NCBI GenBank assembly: GCA_021154885.1
Contig: JAJKHS010000004.1
Coordinates: 62,001 to 126,000 of the forward strand
Length of the DNA stretch: 64,000 bases
From: Thermoanaerobaculum sp.
GTDB lineage: Bacteria > Acidobacteriota > Thermoanaerobaculia > Multivoradales > UBA5704
Direction of reading: 5' to 3'
The position numbers were made by a program, and so were the translations under genes. Under the pieces are notes generated by a model. It was not told the origin of the DNA. It did no database searches and saw only the letters and a list, made by a program, of their open reading frames with translations. Position 1 is the first letter of the stretch. Each line of letters begins with the position of its first letter. Positions 52,861 to 61,260 of this stretch are shown in pieces.

Positions 52861-53129
52861 CCACGACTCCTTTTCTGGGATCTCACGATCCCGAAGATGG
52901 GCCTGAAACATCTCGCCCCACCTCAGTCTACGGATCATGAAAAAAATTTCTTGAACAAAATTGCGGACTTGACGACTGGTGGCGTTGCACAGTCAGGGGC
53001 TGGCGGAGGCGGTTCGCCGGGTTGCTGCCCCGAGACATTGATCCTCTTGCATAAAGCTATGCCAGGGAGTACCCTCGGCAGGGATGGGGAGCGAAAACAA
53101 GCGAAGTCTCAACCTTGAAAGGAGATGCC

Positions 53130-53477
53130 ATGAAAAACCATCGCATCCTGGTCCTCGCCGTCGTTCTTCTCGCGATTCCCGCCCTCGCGTCCGCCGCGAC
53201 GCCAATCCCCCAGGAACCGGCCGCCGGGGTGACGCCGGTCGTGGCCCAGGCGGCCGTCCCCTCGCTCGACGCCTTCCTCTCAGCGCTCAACAACCCTGCG
53301 GGCGCGCCGGTCAACAAAGCGGCGAACAGTTGCGGGCCGAACTTCTGCACCCAGGCCCAACGCACCGCCTGTGCGCAGCAGTGCGCCGGGCACCATGGCG
53401 GAGGTTCCGTCGGCTTGCAGTGTTGCAGCGACTGCACCACGCTCTGTATCTGCGGCAGCGTACCGGTCGGCTGCTGA
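53130..53477 (+). CDS. Exported Cys-rich protein (10 cysteines)
   Basis: A 115-residue product: signal peptide (MKNHRILVLAVVLLAIPALA), a Pro/Val/Ala-rich propeptide-like spacer, then a C-terminal domain of about 50 residues with ten Cys (NSCGPNFCTQAQRTACAQQC ... QCCSDCTTLCICG). A gaaaggagatgcc leader gives a strong ribosome site. Plan matches 37508-37846: signal, spacer, Cys knot. Function unknown. Confidence 0.7.
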   Translation: MKNHRILVLAVVLLAIPALASAATPIPQEPAAGVTPVVAQAAVPSLDAFLSALNNPAGAPVNKAANSCGPNFCTQAQRTACAQQCAGHHGGGSVGLQCCSDCTTLCICGSVPVGC

Positions 53478-53514
53478 GCCGTCGCGCTCCCCCGTCTCTG
53501 ACGCCTCTTTCCCG

Positions 53515-54858
53515 CTAGCTTTGGAGGCCGGCCGGGGAGACGTGCATCAACATCCCGTATTTGGGCCGGATCGTCATGGAGGTATGAATCTCGACGGGAT
53601 GATCCGGCACGGGCTTCAGCCGGTACTGCTGCAGGATTGTCACCAGGCTCAATTGCAGGACCATTCTGGCCTGTCGCTCGCCAATGCAGACCCGCGGCCC
53701 GGCTCCGAACGGAAAATAAGCGAATCGATGGCGGCCCGCCGACCGCTCTGGATTGAAACGGTCGGGATCGAAATGGTCCGGCTCCTCCCAGAACCCGGGA
53801 TGCTTGTGCGTGACGAAAGGGCTCACGACGATCAAGGACCTGGCCGGGATGGAATAACCGCCGATCTCATCGTCGGCGATCGTCTGGCGAGTCATGGCCC
53901 AGAAAGCCGGGTAACAGCGCATCGACTCGGAGATGACCTGGTTGAGGTATTCCAGAGACGGCAGATCCGCCAACGTTGGAGCACGGTCCCCCAGCACCGT
54001 CCCGATCTCCTGGCGCAGCCGTTGCTCGACTCCAGGATCTTGGGACAGGAGATAGAACATCCAGGTCAGGGTGACGGCCGTCGATTCGTAGCCGGCGACC
54101 AGAAGCGACGTGACTTCGTCGCGGAGCTGTTGCTCGCTCAGGCTCGCCGCCTCGTCGTGCGCCTCGAGCAACAGGGACAGCAGATCCTGGCGCTGTTCCT
54201 CGCCCGAGGTGTGCCGGCGCTGCTCGATCAGGCCGAGAACGACCTGGGTCAGATCCTTGAGCGCCCGCTTCACCCGCAGGTTTTCAGGCGTCGGAACGAA
54301 AGGCGGTATTTCGAGGAACATCCCGCGGCCGGCGACGCGCAGGACGAGCGCCACGGCGTCCGTGATGCGGCGCGTTTCGGAGTTGCTGATGCCGGAGCCG
54401 AAAAGCGCGGCGAGCATCGCGTTGAGCGACAGTTGCTCCATCTCGGAGGCGAGCTCGATGGGGCCGGCAGCTCCCCAGTGGCGGATCCGCTCCGCGACCT
54501 GGCTGACGGTGGAGGCCATTGTCGCTTCGATCTTCTGCCGATGAAAGGCAGGCTGCATCAGGCGGCGCTGTTGCACCCAGAGCTCGCCATTGCTCAGGGT
54601 CAGCCCATTGCCCATCATGGCCTCGAGGTGCATGGAGGGACGTTTGACGAGGAAGTTGCGGTGGTTCTTCCTCAGCACGTATTCGACGTCGTCGGGGTGG
54701 CTGATCAAGAACATGCGCATCGAGCCGAGCAGCCTCAGCTCGACCACGTCGCCGTATTGCCGGAAGGCGGACAAGAGGTACTCGGCGCCCTGCTTGATCA
54801 TGAACGGCACCACGCCAACCAGTGGATAGCCTTGCGGACCCGGCGCCGGCTTCTTCAT
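53515..54858 (-). CDS. Cytochrome P450
   Basis: A 447-residue P450. The I-helix is LLVAGYESTAVTLTW, the K-helix ESMR (in QVISESMRCYPAFW), then the PERF-like region DHFDPDRFNPERS and the heme loop FPFGAGPRVCIGERQA with the Cys ligand. No membrane anchor, so a soluble class with unknown redox partner. The start at 54858 follows an aggaggcag site. Substrate unknown; the fold subgroup resembles CYP110/CYP4-like fatty-acid hydroxylases. Confidence 0.94.
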   Translation of the reverse strand: MKKPAPGPQGYPLVGVVPFMIKQGAEYLLSAFRQYGDVVELRLLGSMRMFLISHPDDVEYVLRKNHRNFLVKRPSMHLEAMMGNGLTLSNGELWVQQRRLMQPAFHRQKIEATMASTVSQVAERIRHWGAAGPIELASEMEQLSLNAMLAALFGSGISNSETRRITDAVALVLRVAGRGMFLEIPPFVPTPENLRVKRALKDLTQVVLGLIEQRRHTSGEEQRQDLLSLLLEAHDEAASLSEQQLRDEVTSLLVAGYESTAVTLTWMFYLLSQDPGVEQRLRQEIGTVLGDRAPTLADLPSLEYLNQVISESMRCYPAFWAMTRQTIADDEIGGYSIPARSLIVVSPFVTHKHPGFWEEPDHFDPDRFNPERSAGRHRFAYFPFGAGPRVCIGERQARMVLQLSLVTILQQYRLKPVPDHPVEIHTSMTIRPKYGMLMHVSPAGLQS

Positions 54859-55158
54859 GTGGTCTGCCTCCTGTGCCTCTCGGCTGTATGCAGCGGTGCT
54901 TTGAGCTACCATCATACATTGAGGAGAGCCTCGGGCTCGCCAGGCAGCCCCGCGGCCCGAGCCAGCGATTTTTGCAAGTGCGTCTTCGTCAATGTTTGAG
55001 GTAGAGCTTGACAGGCGCGTTCTTTGGCGCATAGTCTTCGCACCGTGAGATAACGTTCAAGCCTGTGAAATAGAGAATCGGTTTGTGTTGCCCACCTACT
55101 GGCAACAGGTGACGCACGTCCACTTTGCCAAACGTTTAGCCTGCGGAGGAATGCTCGA
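54859..55158. other. 300-bp lower-GC gap with a predicted promoter
   Basis: Apart from the promoter at 55009-55036 nothing protein-coding is seen. Base composition is clearly less GC-rich than the P450 gene and matches the following gene. Confidence 0.5.
55009..55036 (+). promoter_or_regulatory. Predicted promoter upstream of the outer-membrane-like protein
   Basis: TTGACA at 55009-55014, 16-nt spacer, CATAGT at 55031-55036; the ATG is about 120 bp downstream. Confidence 0.4.
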
Positions 55159-56403
55159 ATGAGCGTATTTTCTGTGCCGGTCCGTGGTTTGGGCTTTATC
55201 CTTCTTCTACTGAGTGCCTTGCCGGCGGGTGCCGAGACCACAGCCAAAACATGTGTGACCCCAAAGTTTGTGGTTGAGGGTTGGGAAGATCCGAACACGT
55301 TGGTCCTCAGCTCCACATCGGATCCTGACCGCGAGTTCAAAATCCAGATTGGCCTCAACAAGCTCGGCTCTGAGAATCTGGACGGCGATGCTGACCACCC
55401 TTGCCAAGCAGCAGACCTCTCGGAGCTTATTCAAGGAGGATACAAATTTTCCTATCTTGCTTGCTACTCCAGGACGCTTGGGAAAGATCCTTCGACGATA
55501 CATCTCCATTTTTCAAGAGCTAACTTCCAACGCTTGCTTGACGAAGATGGAAAACTTCACCTTCATATTCGAAGCGTCGTCGACGGCGACTGCAAAATTG
55601 ATCATTGGCAGGATGACCTGCGTGTCTACAACCGCAGCTTGTTCAGAATCGAAGCCGGTGCGGGATACGGGCTCAATGGGTCCGGCAACTGGGACTCCCG
55701 GGGCGAGGCTGCGGTAAGGTTCACCACGCGCTGGCGTACCGATTACTCGGGAGCCGTCGATCTTCGCTACTCTGGCGTAACCAAGACGCAGAGCCAAGCG
55801 GCCACTGCGGCGACGAACACCGACGACAGCAGCCAGAATTTCAATCCTTTCAAAGCCGGCGATGGCGTCCTGCGCGGAGATTTTTACATTGGCTACCACC
55901 TCTCAACCCCGCAAATGAGACAACAGAAGATACTGCCGACTCTCAGCGACAGCGTAATCCTGGGTTTTGGCCTTTCGACTATCAAGGGTTTGAGCAGCGG
56001 GCGACAAGATCTAACCAGCAGCAAACGAAGGCTGTTCCTTGGGTATCGATTGACAGTGCCGAGGTTCAAAACTGATACCGGAGTCGAGGGCCCAGGGGAG
56101 GCTGACGTCAAGAGCCTCAAAGAAATTACTGCCCCACGTGGCTATTTTCAGCTTTCCTACGCGCGCGACGAGATCTGGAAATTCACGGTACCACCAGCCG
56201 ACGCTGCTACCGGATCACCCATTCAGGTAGACAAACGAAACCGGATGGTGCTCGATGGAATTTTCGAATTCTTCGAGATTCCGACATCCGGGGACTCCAT
56301 TCCGATTTCGGTGCGGCTGCGGTGGGATACGCCCTTCAACTTGAACGGGGCCTCGGATTTACGGATCTCGATTCTGGGGGCCTTTAACTTCTTCAAGCTC
56401 TAG
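55159..56403 (+). CDS. Exported protein, probable outer-membrane beta-barrel
   Basis: A 414-residue product with signal peptide (MSVFSVPVRGLGFILLLLSA, cleavage near AGAE). The N-terminal ~160 residues look globular (CVTPKFVVEGWEDPNTLVLS; two Cys pairs). From ~170 on, alternating aromatic strands (AAVRFTTRWRTDYSGAVDLR; DFYIGYHLSTPQ; GYFQLSYARDEIW) suggest a barrel, ending with Phe/Leu (FNFFKL) as barrel proteins do. No family recognised. Lower GC than the neighbours points to transfer. aatgcctgcggagga region gives the ribosome site. Confidence 0.6.
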   Translation: MSVFSVPVRGLGFILLLLSALPAGAETTAKTCVTPKFVVEGWEDPNTLVLSSTSDPDREFKIQIGLNKLGSENLDGDADHPCQAADLSELIQGGYKFSYLACYSRTLGKDPSTIHLHFSRANFQRLLDEDGKLHLHIRSVVDGDCKIDHWQDDLRVYNRSLFRIEAGAGYGLNGSGNWDSRGEAAVRFTTRWRTDYSGAVDLRYSGVTKTQSQAATAATNTDDSSQNFNPFKAGDGVLRGDFYIGYHLSTPQMRQQKILPTLSDSVILGFGLSTIKGLSSGRQDLTSSKRRLFLGYRLTVPRFKTDTGVEGPGEADVKSLKEITAPRGYFQLSYARDEIWKFTVPPADAATGSPIQVDKRNRMVLDGIFEFFEIPTSGDSIPISVRLRWDTPFNLNGASDLRISILGAFNFFKL

Positions 56404-56927
56404 CGCCCCAAGAAAAAAGGCCCGCTGATTCCGGCGGCCCGAGCGGCGCATTGACGAGCACAAGGAATCGGCGTAGGGTCCAGCTCACCCAGGATCGACT
56501 CGAGCACCGTGGAGGAGGAGCTCCCGTTCGCCGGTCACCCGAAAGTATCCGGCTACTCGAGAAGATCGAGGCCTTCTGCACGAGGTGCTACGCCCCCTAG
56601 CGCGGCCCTTCAGGCCGCAGGATGAAGCCTCCCCGCAACCCAGGGCGTTGCCCTGGGCTCAGGGAGGACGACCCGTTGGGCCTCAAAATCCCCTCCTCCA
56701 CAACCTAGATCAATCACCGGCAGGCCGTACGGTCAGTTCCCCCGACAGCCGGCCGAGTCTGGCGTCTAGCCACCCACGCCCAAACGACTCCCCTTGCTCC
56801 AAGCTCCCTGAAAGAAGAGACTTCCCGCCTCTTCTCCGTCTCGCCCTCCCCACCGGGATCCGGAGCCGGATGCCGCGTAGCTTGCCGCCCCTGCCTGCCG
56901 CCACTACAATCAAGCCGGGGACTCGAG
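56404..56927. other. 524-bp gap with hairpins and a promoter-like motif, no gene
   Basis: Contains TTGACG (56451-56456), 17 nt, TAGGGT (56474-56479). A hairpin gcggcc/ggccgc lies near 56600-56617, and an 8-bp stem cccagggc/gccctggg is at 56639-56657 (a widespread REP-type palindrome). No open frame with a credible start. Confidence 0.5.
56639..56657. repeat. REP-like hairpin
   Basis: cccagggc-gtt-gccctggg, a perfect 8-bp stem with a 3-nt loop, of the type frequently dispersed in intergenic DNA of diverse bacteria. Confidence 0.55.
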
Positions 56928-57464
56928 ATGGACGCGACCAAGCTGAGGCAGATTTTCGAGAAGCTCGATCAGGCTCTCGAGCATCCGACGGAGCTCCTCA
57001 TTCGAGGAGGGGCCGCCGTGCTCGCCCACGGGTTGGAGCAGCGAGCGACTCTCGACATCGACGTGCTCCCGGCCTCCCGCTTCGTCGAGGCCGATCTGCG
57101 CCGGGCCTGTGCCGCTGCGGACCTTGGTTTCAATCCGTCGGACAAGGACTTCACGGAACACGACTACCTTGAGATCGTCCCTGAGGAGACGCTGATCCTC
57201 CCCCGTCCGGCTCCGGACCGAGGCTATAACACGGTTTTCCGTGGCCTGCGTCTTACGGTCAAGACGCCTCCCGCCGCCGACCTTGTCATCGGCAAGCTGA
57301 AGCGGCTCGATCCTGAGGACCTTTCGGACGTCGGTTTCCTGATCGACCGTTTTCGGCTGACGGAGGCCGACCTGACCGAGGCCTTCGAACGGCTGCCGGC
57401 ACGATTCAAAACTGACCCCGTCGTGCAGGATAATCTTCGCTACCTCTTCGAGGGCTGGCTGTGA
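56928..57464 (+). CDS. DUF6036-like nucleotidyltransferase of a two-gene module
   Basis: A 178-residue protein. LLIRGGAAVLAHGLEQRATL then DIDVLPASRF gives the nucleotidyltransferase GG...DxD core. LRLTVKTPPAADLVIGKLKR then LDPEDLSDV and the helical tail match DUF6036 proteins. The class is often a toxin-antitoxin component. Its stop overlaps the next gene by four bases (GTGA), so both are co-translated. Confidence 0.78.
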   Translation: MDATKLRQIFEKLDQALEHPTELLIRGGAAVLAHGLEQRATLDIDVLPASRFVEADLRRACAAADLGFNPSDKDFTEHDYLEIVPEETLILPRPAPDRGYNTVFRGLRLTVKTPPAADLVIGKLKRLDPEDLSDVGFLIDRFRLTEADLTEAFERLPARFKTDPVVQDNLRYLFEGWL

Positions 57465-57997
57465 ACGAAGAACCGACATGGCCGGCGCGCTGGGGGCCGG
57501 TGCTCGACCTCATGTTCGAGGAGCTGCGTTCCGGGTCTCCGCGGTCCCAGGCGTATTGGGCACAGCAGCTTGCATTCGGGCCGGTGTTCTTCAATGCCGT
57601 TGCCCTCGCGGTCCGCGATGGCATCATCTCGCCCAACGACCTGGAGCTCGTCCGGTCGGTGCTGCCTCTCGCCCAATCGATGCTCGGAGCCCTGCCCGAC
57701 GGCTCTGATGGGGACCCGGCCAGTCTGTTCCTGCTGGCCCACCGGCAGGCGCAGGCGTTGTCGTTGGGCCGCCGCCGGCACCTTGCCAAGCTTGCCACAC
57801 GTCTCGGCCTGGAGACCTCGGGCCCGCCGTACGATCCCGTTCCGAGACGTTTCCAACGGCCTTATGAGCTCATCGGCTGGACTCCTCCGCTCGCCGAGAG
57901 AACCTCTTCCAGCATCGAGCAAGCCCGGAGAGAGCTCGCTCAGGGAGAGGCTCAGCGCGGCACGGCCGATAACCTGATGGAAGAGGCCGCCGAATGA
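57461..57997 (+). CDS. Unknown partner protein of the nucleotidyltransferase module
   Basis: A 178-residue, largely helical protein (WGPVLDLMFEELRSGSPRSQ; FFNAVALAVRDGIISPNDLE; LARQ-type helices near QAQALSLGRRRHLAKLATRL). No family recognised and no membrane segment. GTG start overlapping the NTase stop. The pairing suggests a toxin-antitoxin or NTase-regulator unit. Confidence 0.6.
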   Translation: MNEEPTWPARWGPVLDLMFEELRSGSPRSQAYWAQQLAFGPVFFNAVALAVRDGIISPNDLELVRSVLPLAQSMLGALPDGSDGDPASLFLLAHRQAQALSLGRRRHLAKLATRLGLETSGPPYDPVPRRFQRPYELIGWTPPLAERTSSSIEQARRELAQGEAQRGTADNLMEEAAE

Positions 57998-58066
57998 GAA
58001 CGATCCTCTGGGTGATATCTTTCGCCGTGCCTTCCGGACCGAAGCATTAGTTCCAGAGCTGCCTGT

Positions 58067-58287
58067 TTACTCACCAACCAGGGCCAGGGCCTGTTGAATG
58101 ACCCTCTCGGAGAGGTACATCCCCACTGCAAGCAGCTCCTGGGATCGTGAGTTCCGCGGCGTTGAATCTCTTTGGCAACAGCGCCAGGCACACAGACGCT
58201 CGTGCCCTCTATCCGAAGAAGATCGATACGACCGGCGTGAGAGAGAAAGATGAGCGGGGATGCGTTGACGACAGGAGCGCTACTCAC
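58067..58287 (-). pseudogene. PIN-domain toxin (DUF3368 type) with internal deletion
   Basis: From a GTG overlapping the antitoxin stop the frame reads VVNASPLIFLSHAGRIDLLR ... VPGAVAKEIQRRG, the N-terminus of a DUF3368 PIN protein. About 45 residues in it jumps, in another frame, to the family's C-terminus (ELLAVGMYLSERVIQQALAL then VGE, TAA). The middle ~90 residues, including catalytic acids, are deleted. The toxin is dead. Confidence 0.8.
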
Positions 58288-58531
58288 GCGAGATTTCCCG
58301 AGCCAGTTGTTCGAGATCTACGTGGAACACGTCCACCTTCTCGCGGGCGAGAGCCATCAGGAAATCCGTCCGGTCAAGACCGGCAGTCGCCGCCGCCCTC
58401 TCCTGGGAGATCACACCCTGCGAGTACCAGCGGATCGCCGCTGCCAGGCGCACCTCTTTCTGAACCTCTCTCGGGGATCGCTGCAGAGTCTCGTAAACCT
58501 CGTCGGGTAGCTCGATGGTCAGCGTGGTCAT
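58280..58531 (-). CDS. UPF0175-family antitoxin
   Basis: An 83-residue protein: TLTIELPDEVYETLQRSPRE, then AAAIRWYSQGVISQERAAAT and AGLDRTDFLMALAREKVDVF, the UPF0175 pattern (strand plus helix-turn-helix-like segment). Such proteins pair with DUF3368 PIN toxins; here the partner is deleted internally, leaving an apparently intact orphan antitoxin. Confidence 0.85.
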   Translation of the reverse strand: MTTLTIELPDEVYETLQRSPREVQKEVRLAAAIRWYSQGVISQERAAATAGLDRTDFLMALAREKVDVFHVDLEQLAREISRE

Positions 58532-59197
58532 GCGTCCCTATCTTACACATTCGGAGACCGCCGCTACTGGGTGCTCGATGCGAAGTCGAATCGGAGTTGC
58601 CGCGGCACCATGGCTGGCCTTCTGGGCTGCTGGCCAACCGCCACCGGGAGAAGACTCTGACCCTGTGCCGTGAGGTTCTCCCCGGTCCTCCGGCACGGCC
58701 GAAGCCGCCCAGACCGATTGGCGCGATCGACTCCAGAGTCTCACCGGTATCGATCCCCTGCGGTGTGAGGTCTGCGGTCAGAAGGCCCTGCGTCGGGTTG
58801 GTGAAGTGGCACCGGCCCAAGCTCCGAGGCTCCGCCGCGATGATCCTACCCTTCATAGCTCGATGTCAATATTTATCTGCTCAGCCGTGGCGGCAGGGAG
58901 TTGTGTATCCCACCCGGGTCCTGCAGTACAATCCTCGACGTGAAATCGCGGTTGCGGAGCCTGGGCATGCGGCAGATCAAGCGGCGGCGTTCCTCCGAGG
59001 GTGCTTCTAACGCGGCCGATTTCGACATGAACACGATATGGCCTCCCCCAGGAGTTGATCCCTGCTTGCTCTTCTTATCGGTGCACTTTCACACCACTGC
59101 CCGTCTCGACCCGACTTTGGCGAGCCTATTGCTCCGTGATCACCCATGATTAAATATTCGCGAACAGTCTGGAAAGACAAACGACCAACACGGGAGC
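58532..59197. other. 666-bp gap containing an IS91 remnant
   Basis: Bases 58580-58860 match the end of an IS91-type transposase (listed). The rest, to 59197, shows no gene or clear repeat. Confidence 0.55.
58580..58860 (+). mobile_element. Remnant of an IS91-family transposase
   Basis: One frame reads SGLLANRHREKTLTLCREVL, matching the IS91 'YGLLANRHRExxLxxCRELL' segment. After a frameshift another frame reads TDWRDRLQSLTGIDPLRCEV then CGQKALRRV, the C-terminal region with the zinc CxxC. The catalytic HUH/Tyr region is absent. A decayed 3' end of an insertion sequence. Confidence 0.75.
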
Positions 59198-59716
59198 ATG
59201 GTTGTGATACAGGAAATAGATTACCAGGCAGTTACGGCTTGGGGTGGTTTGCTGGCAGCAGTCGCAGCGGTCGTCGCGCTCATCTTCGAAAGCCGGCGCT
59301 GGCGTTTTTCTCTTGGTATCGATACGCTGATGAAGCTGCGGACTCAGTTTCATTCTGAGGACATGCACAAGGCTCGTTCTGCCGCTGCCAAATCGATAGG
59401 CGCAAAGACCTACTCAGACACAGCCGAGGTTTTAAACTTCTTCGAGACCGTTGGCCTGCTGACTCGGTTGGGAGCGCTCGACGAGCACATGGTCTGGCAT
59501 GCTTTCTTCTACTGGATCGACGGTTATTGTCAGGCCGCCAAAGACGACATCGAGGAGTGCAGAAGGGACGATCCCACGTCCTGGGCTGATCTCATGTTCA
59601 TTCATCGACAGGTGACGCGCATTGAGGACCGCGAACGCCGGCGCGCAGGGGCTCCGGCGAAGCGAACCCCCAACCTGGAGAGGTTCCTGGATGATGAAGC
59701 GAGACCGCATGGCTAA
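59198..59716 (+). CDS. DUF4760-like protein with one membrane helix
   Basis: A 172-residue product. An N-terminal helix (AVTAWGGLLAAVAAVVALIF) anchors a cytoplasmic helical domain (LGIDTLMKLRTQFHSEDMHK; EVLNFFETVGLLTRLGALDE; VWHAFFYWIDGYCQAAKDDI) that matches the pattern of DUF4760/DUF4113-like small membrane proteins. Function unknown. Moderate GC and lack of operon context suggest an accessory gene. Confidence 0.65.
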   Translation: MVVIQEIDYQAVTAWGGLLAAVAAVVALIFESRRWRFSLGIDTLMKLRTQFHSEDMHKARSAAAKSIGAKTYSDTAEVLNFFETVGLLTRLGALDEHMVWHAFFYWIDGYCQAAKDDIEECRRDDPTSWADLMFIHRQVTRIEDRERRRAGAPAKRTPNLERFLDDEARPHG

Positions 59717-59761
59717 TACCCGGCCAGCGCGGCTTCCAGGCTGCTTCAACGCGCACGAGAG

Positions 59762-59790
59762 TTGACGAGGATTATGAATCGGCGTAGGAT
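59762..59790 (+). promoter_or_regulatory. Promoter-like motif upstream of the VOC gene
   Basis: TTGACG at 59762-59767, 17-nt spacer, TAGGAT at 59785-59790. The spacer end gaatcggcg and the -10 are nearly identical to those at 56451-56479, although the surrounding DNA differs. Confidence 0.4.
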
Positions 59791-59920
59791 ACAAGTCGAA
59801 TGGGCTGAAGAGGTTGGAGGCTTACTTCTTCGTAACCGCGTGCGGAACGACAATAGTCTTGCTCACGACAATCCGGTGTTGAGCTATGAAGAGAGCAGCG
59901 CCCTGAGCAAAGGAGACGCC

Positions 59921-60349
59921 ATGGAAGGAATCGCAAATATCAGAGTCCTGTTCATCGCCGGCTTTGGTCCGATCGTCCGCGAAGCCGCGGCAAGCCGCAA
60001 GTTGTACGGTCAGATCTTGGGTATCCCTTTCAAGGAGGAAAAGGGTGGTTACCTTCATACGGAGGCTCTCAAAGGCGCAAAGAGTTTCGCCCTCTGGCCC
60101 CTCCCGGAGGCAGCTAAGTCCTGTTACGGCAAAAATTCGTGGCCGGACGACGTTCCTGTCCCGCAAGCCTGGATTGAGTTTGACGTTGACAATGTCGAAA
60201 CGGCCACGGCGGAGCTTGAATCACGAGGTTACCAAATGCTGGTCAAGAACAAAAAAGAACAGTGGGGCCAGACGGTCAGTCGTTTCATCGGGCCGGAAGG
60301 ATTATTGGTAGGGATCACCTTGACCCCATCGATGCGAGACGAGAAATAG
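59921..60349 (+). CDS. VOC-family (glyoxalase/dioxygenase-like) protein
   Basis: A 142-residue protein with paired beta-alpha-beta-beta-beta modules: REAAASRKLYGQILGIPFKE, WIEFDVDNVETATAELESRG, YQMLVKNKKEQWGQTVSRFI and GPEGLLVGI. A single VOC unit of this type binds a metal or a small molecule. An aaaggag site precedes the ATG at 59921. Substrate unknown; resistance or detoxification is one possibility. Confidence 0.8.
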   Translation: MEGIANIRVLFIAGFGPIVREAAASRKLYGQILGIPFKEEKGGYLHTEALKGAKSFALWPLPEAAKSCYGKNSWPDDVPVPQAWIEFDVDNVETATAELESRGYQMLVKNKKEQWGQTVSRFIGPEGLLVGITLTPSMRDEK

Positions 60350-60495
60350 GCAGCGGCAAAATCCAAGTCCGTCGCGACACATTCCAGAGGCTGCTCGTAA
60401 GCGGGGAAGTTTAGCCTGTCACCCATGGCTTGCTCGACCTGAATGCGATGCAGGCAGGATCGTGAACGGCTTCCCGCGCTGCTGCTTCTTCCGCT

Positions 60496-61215
60496 TCAGT
60501 GGGCGCGCCGGCGCTTGAGGACGGCGAACATACCGATGTAGAACGCCATGCCCACGGCGGTGACGACCGGGAGCAGCCAGGCCTTCAGGGTGGCGGCGAA
60601 GAGGGCCATGCCGAGGAAGATGAGCCAGAAGAAGATCTCGCCCACGAAGGCCTGGCCCCAGCGGGGCGCACGCCCGCTCGCGGGCAGGCGTGGCCGCAAC
60701 GCGGGCCAAAGGCGGGGGACGGCTGCGAGGTAGGCCCGGTACGTCTCGCCCTGGGACGCCAGGAGCTCGGCCTCTTCCTGCCCGATCAGGCGGCTGAGGT
60801 ACACGACGTGGCCCACCACGAGCAGAGCCATCCCCAGGCGGCTCGCCGCCAGCCCCACTCCGACGGCGATCAGGAGGTTGGCGAAGTAGAGAGGGTTGCG
60901 GACGTAGCGGTAGGGGCCGTCCGCCACCACGCTTTCGGTCCGCAGGTTCGCGTCGTGGACCCGGTCGCTGTCGAGGTAGGCGGTCGCCCACGTCCGCAGG
61001 AGCGCCGCGAGCCCGACGAGCAGAGCCCCGGCCCAGAAGACCCCGTGCAGGACCCGCTGCCCCGCCGCCGTGTGGAAGTCGGTGTCCCGGGTCAACAGGC
61101 GGGCGAGGGCCTCCCCGGCGTTCTGGTGATCGATGGCGTAGGCCCAGAACGAGGCCCCGAAAAGCAGGCCGAACAACCAGAAGCGATGGCGGAACTCGAA
61201 GTCGGTGGCGCGCAT
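60496..61215 (-). CDS. Isoprenylcysteine/phospholipid methyltransferase-type membrane enzyme
   Basis: A 239-residue protein with about six helices. The signature GPYRYVRNPLYFANLLIAVG and the following IGQEEAELLASQGETYRAYL are those of ICMT/PEMT-like SAM-dependent methyltransferases. The substrate in bacteria is usually an isoprenoid or lipid. The last helices (residues ~185-232) are an extra pair compared with the minimal family. Confidence 0.85.
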   Translation of the reverse strand: MRATDFEFRHRFWLFGLLFGASFWAYAIDHQNAGEALARLLTRDTDFHTAAGQRVLHGVFWAGALLVGLAALLRTWATAYLDSDRVHDANLRTESVVADGPYRYVRNPLYFANLLIAVGVGLAASRLGMALLVVGHVVYLSRLIGQEEAELLASQGETYRAYLAAVPRLWPALRPRLPASGRAPRWGQAFVGEIFFWLIFLGMALFAATLKAWLLPVVTAVGMAFYIGMFAVLKRRRAH

Positions 61216-61260
61216 GGGAGGTGGTGGAAACAGCCTACCACACCCCTGGGAGCACCGGCG

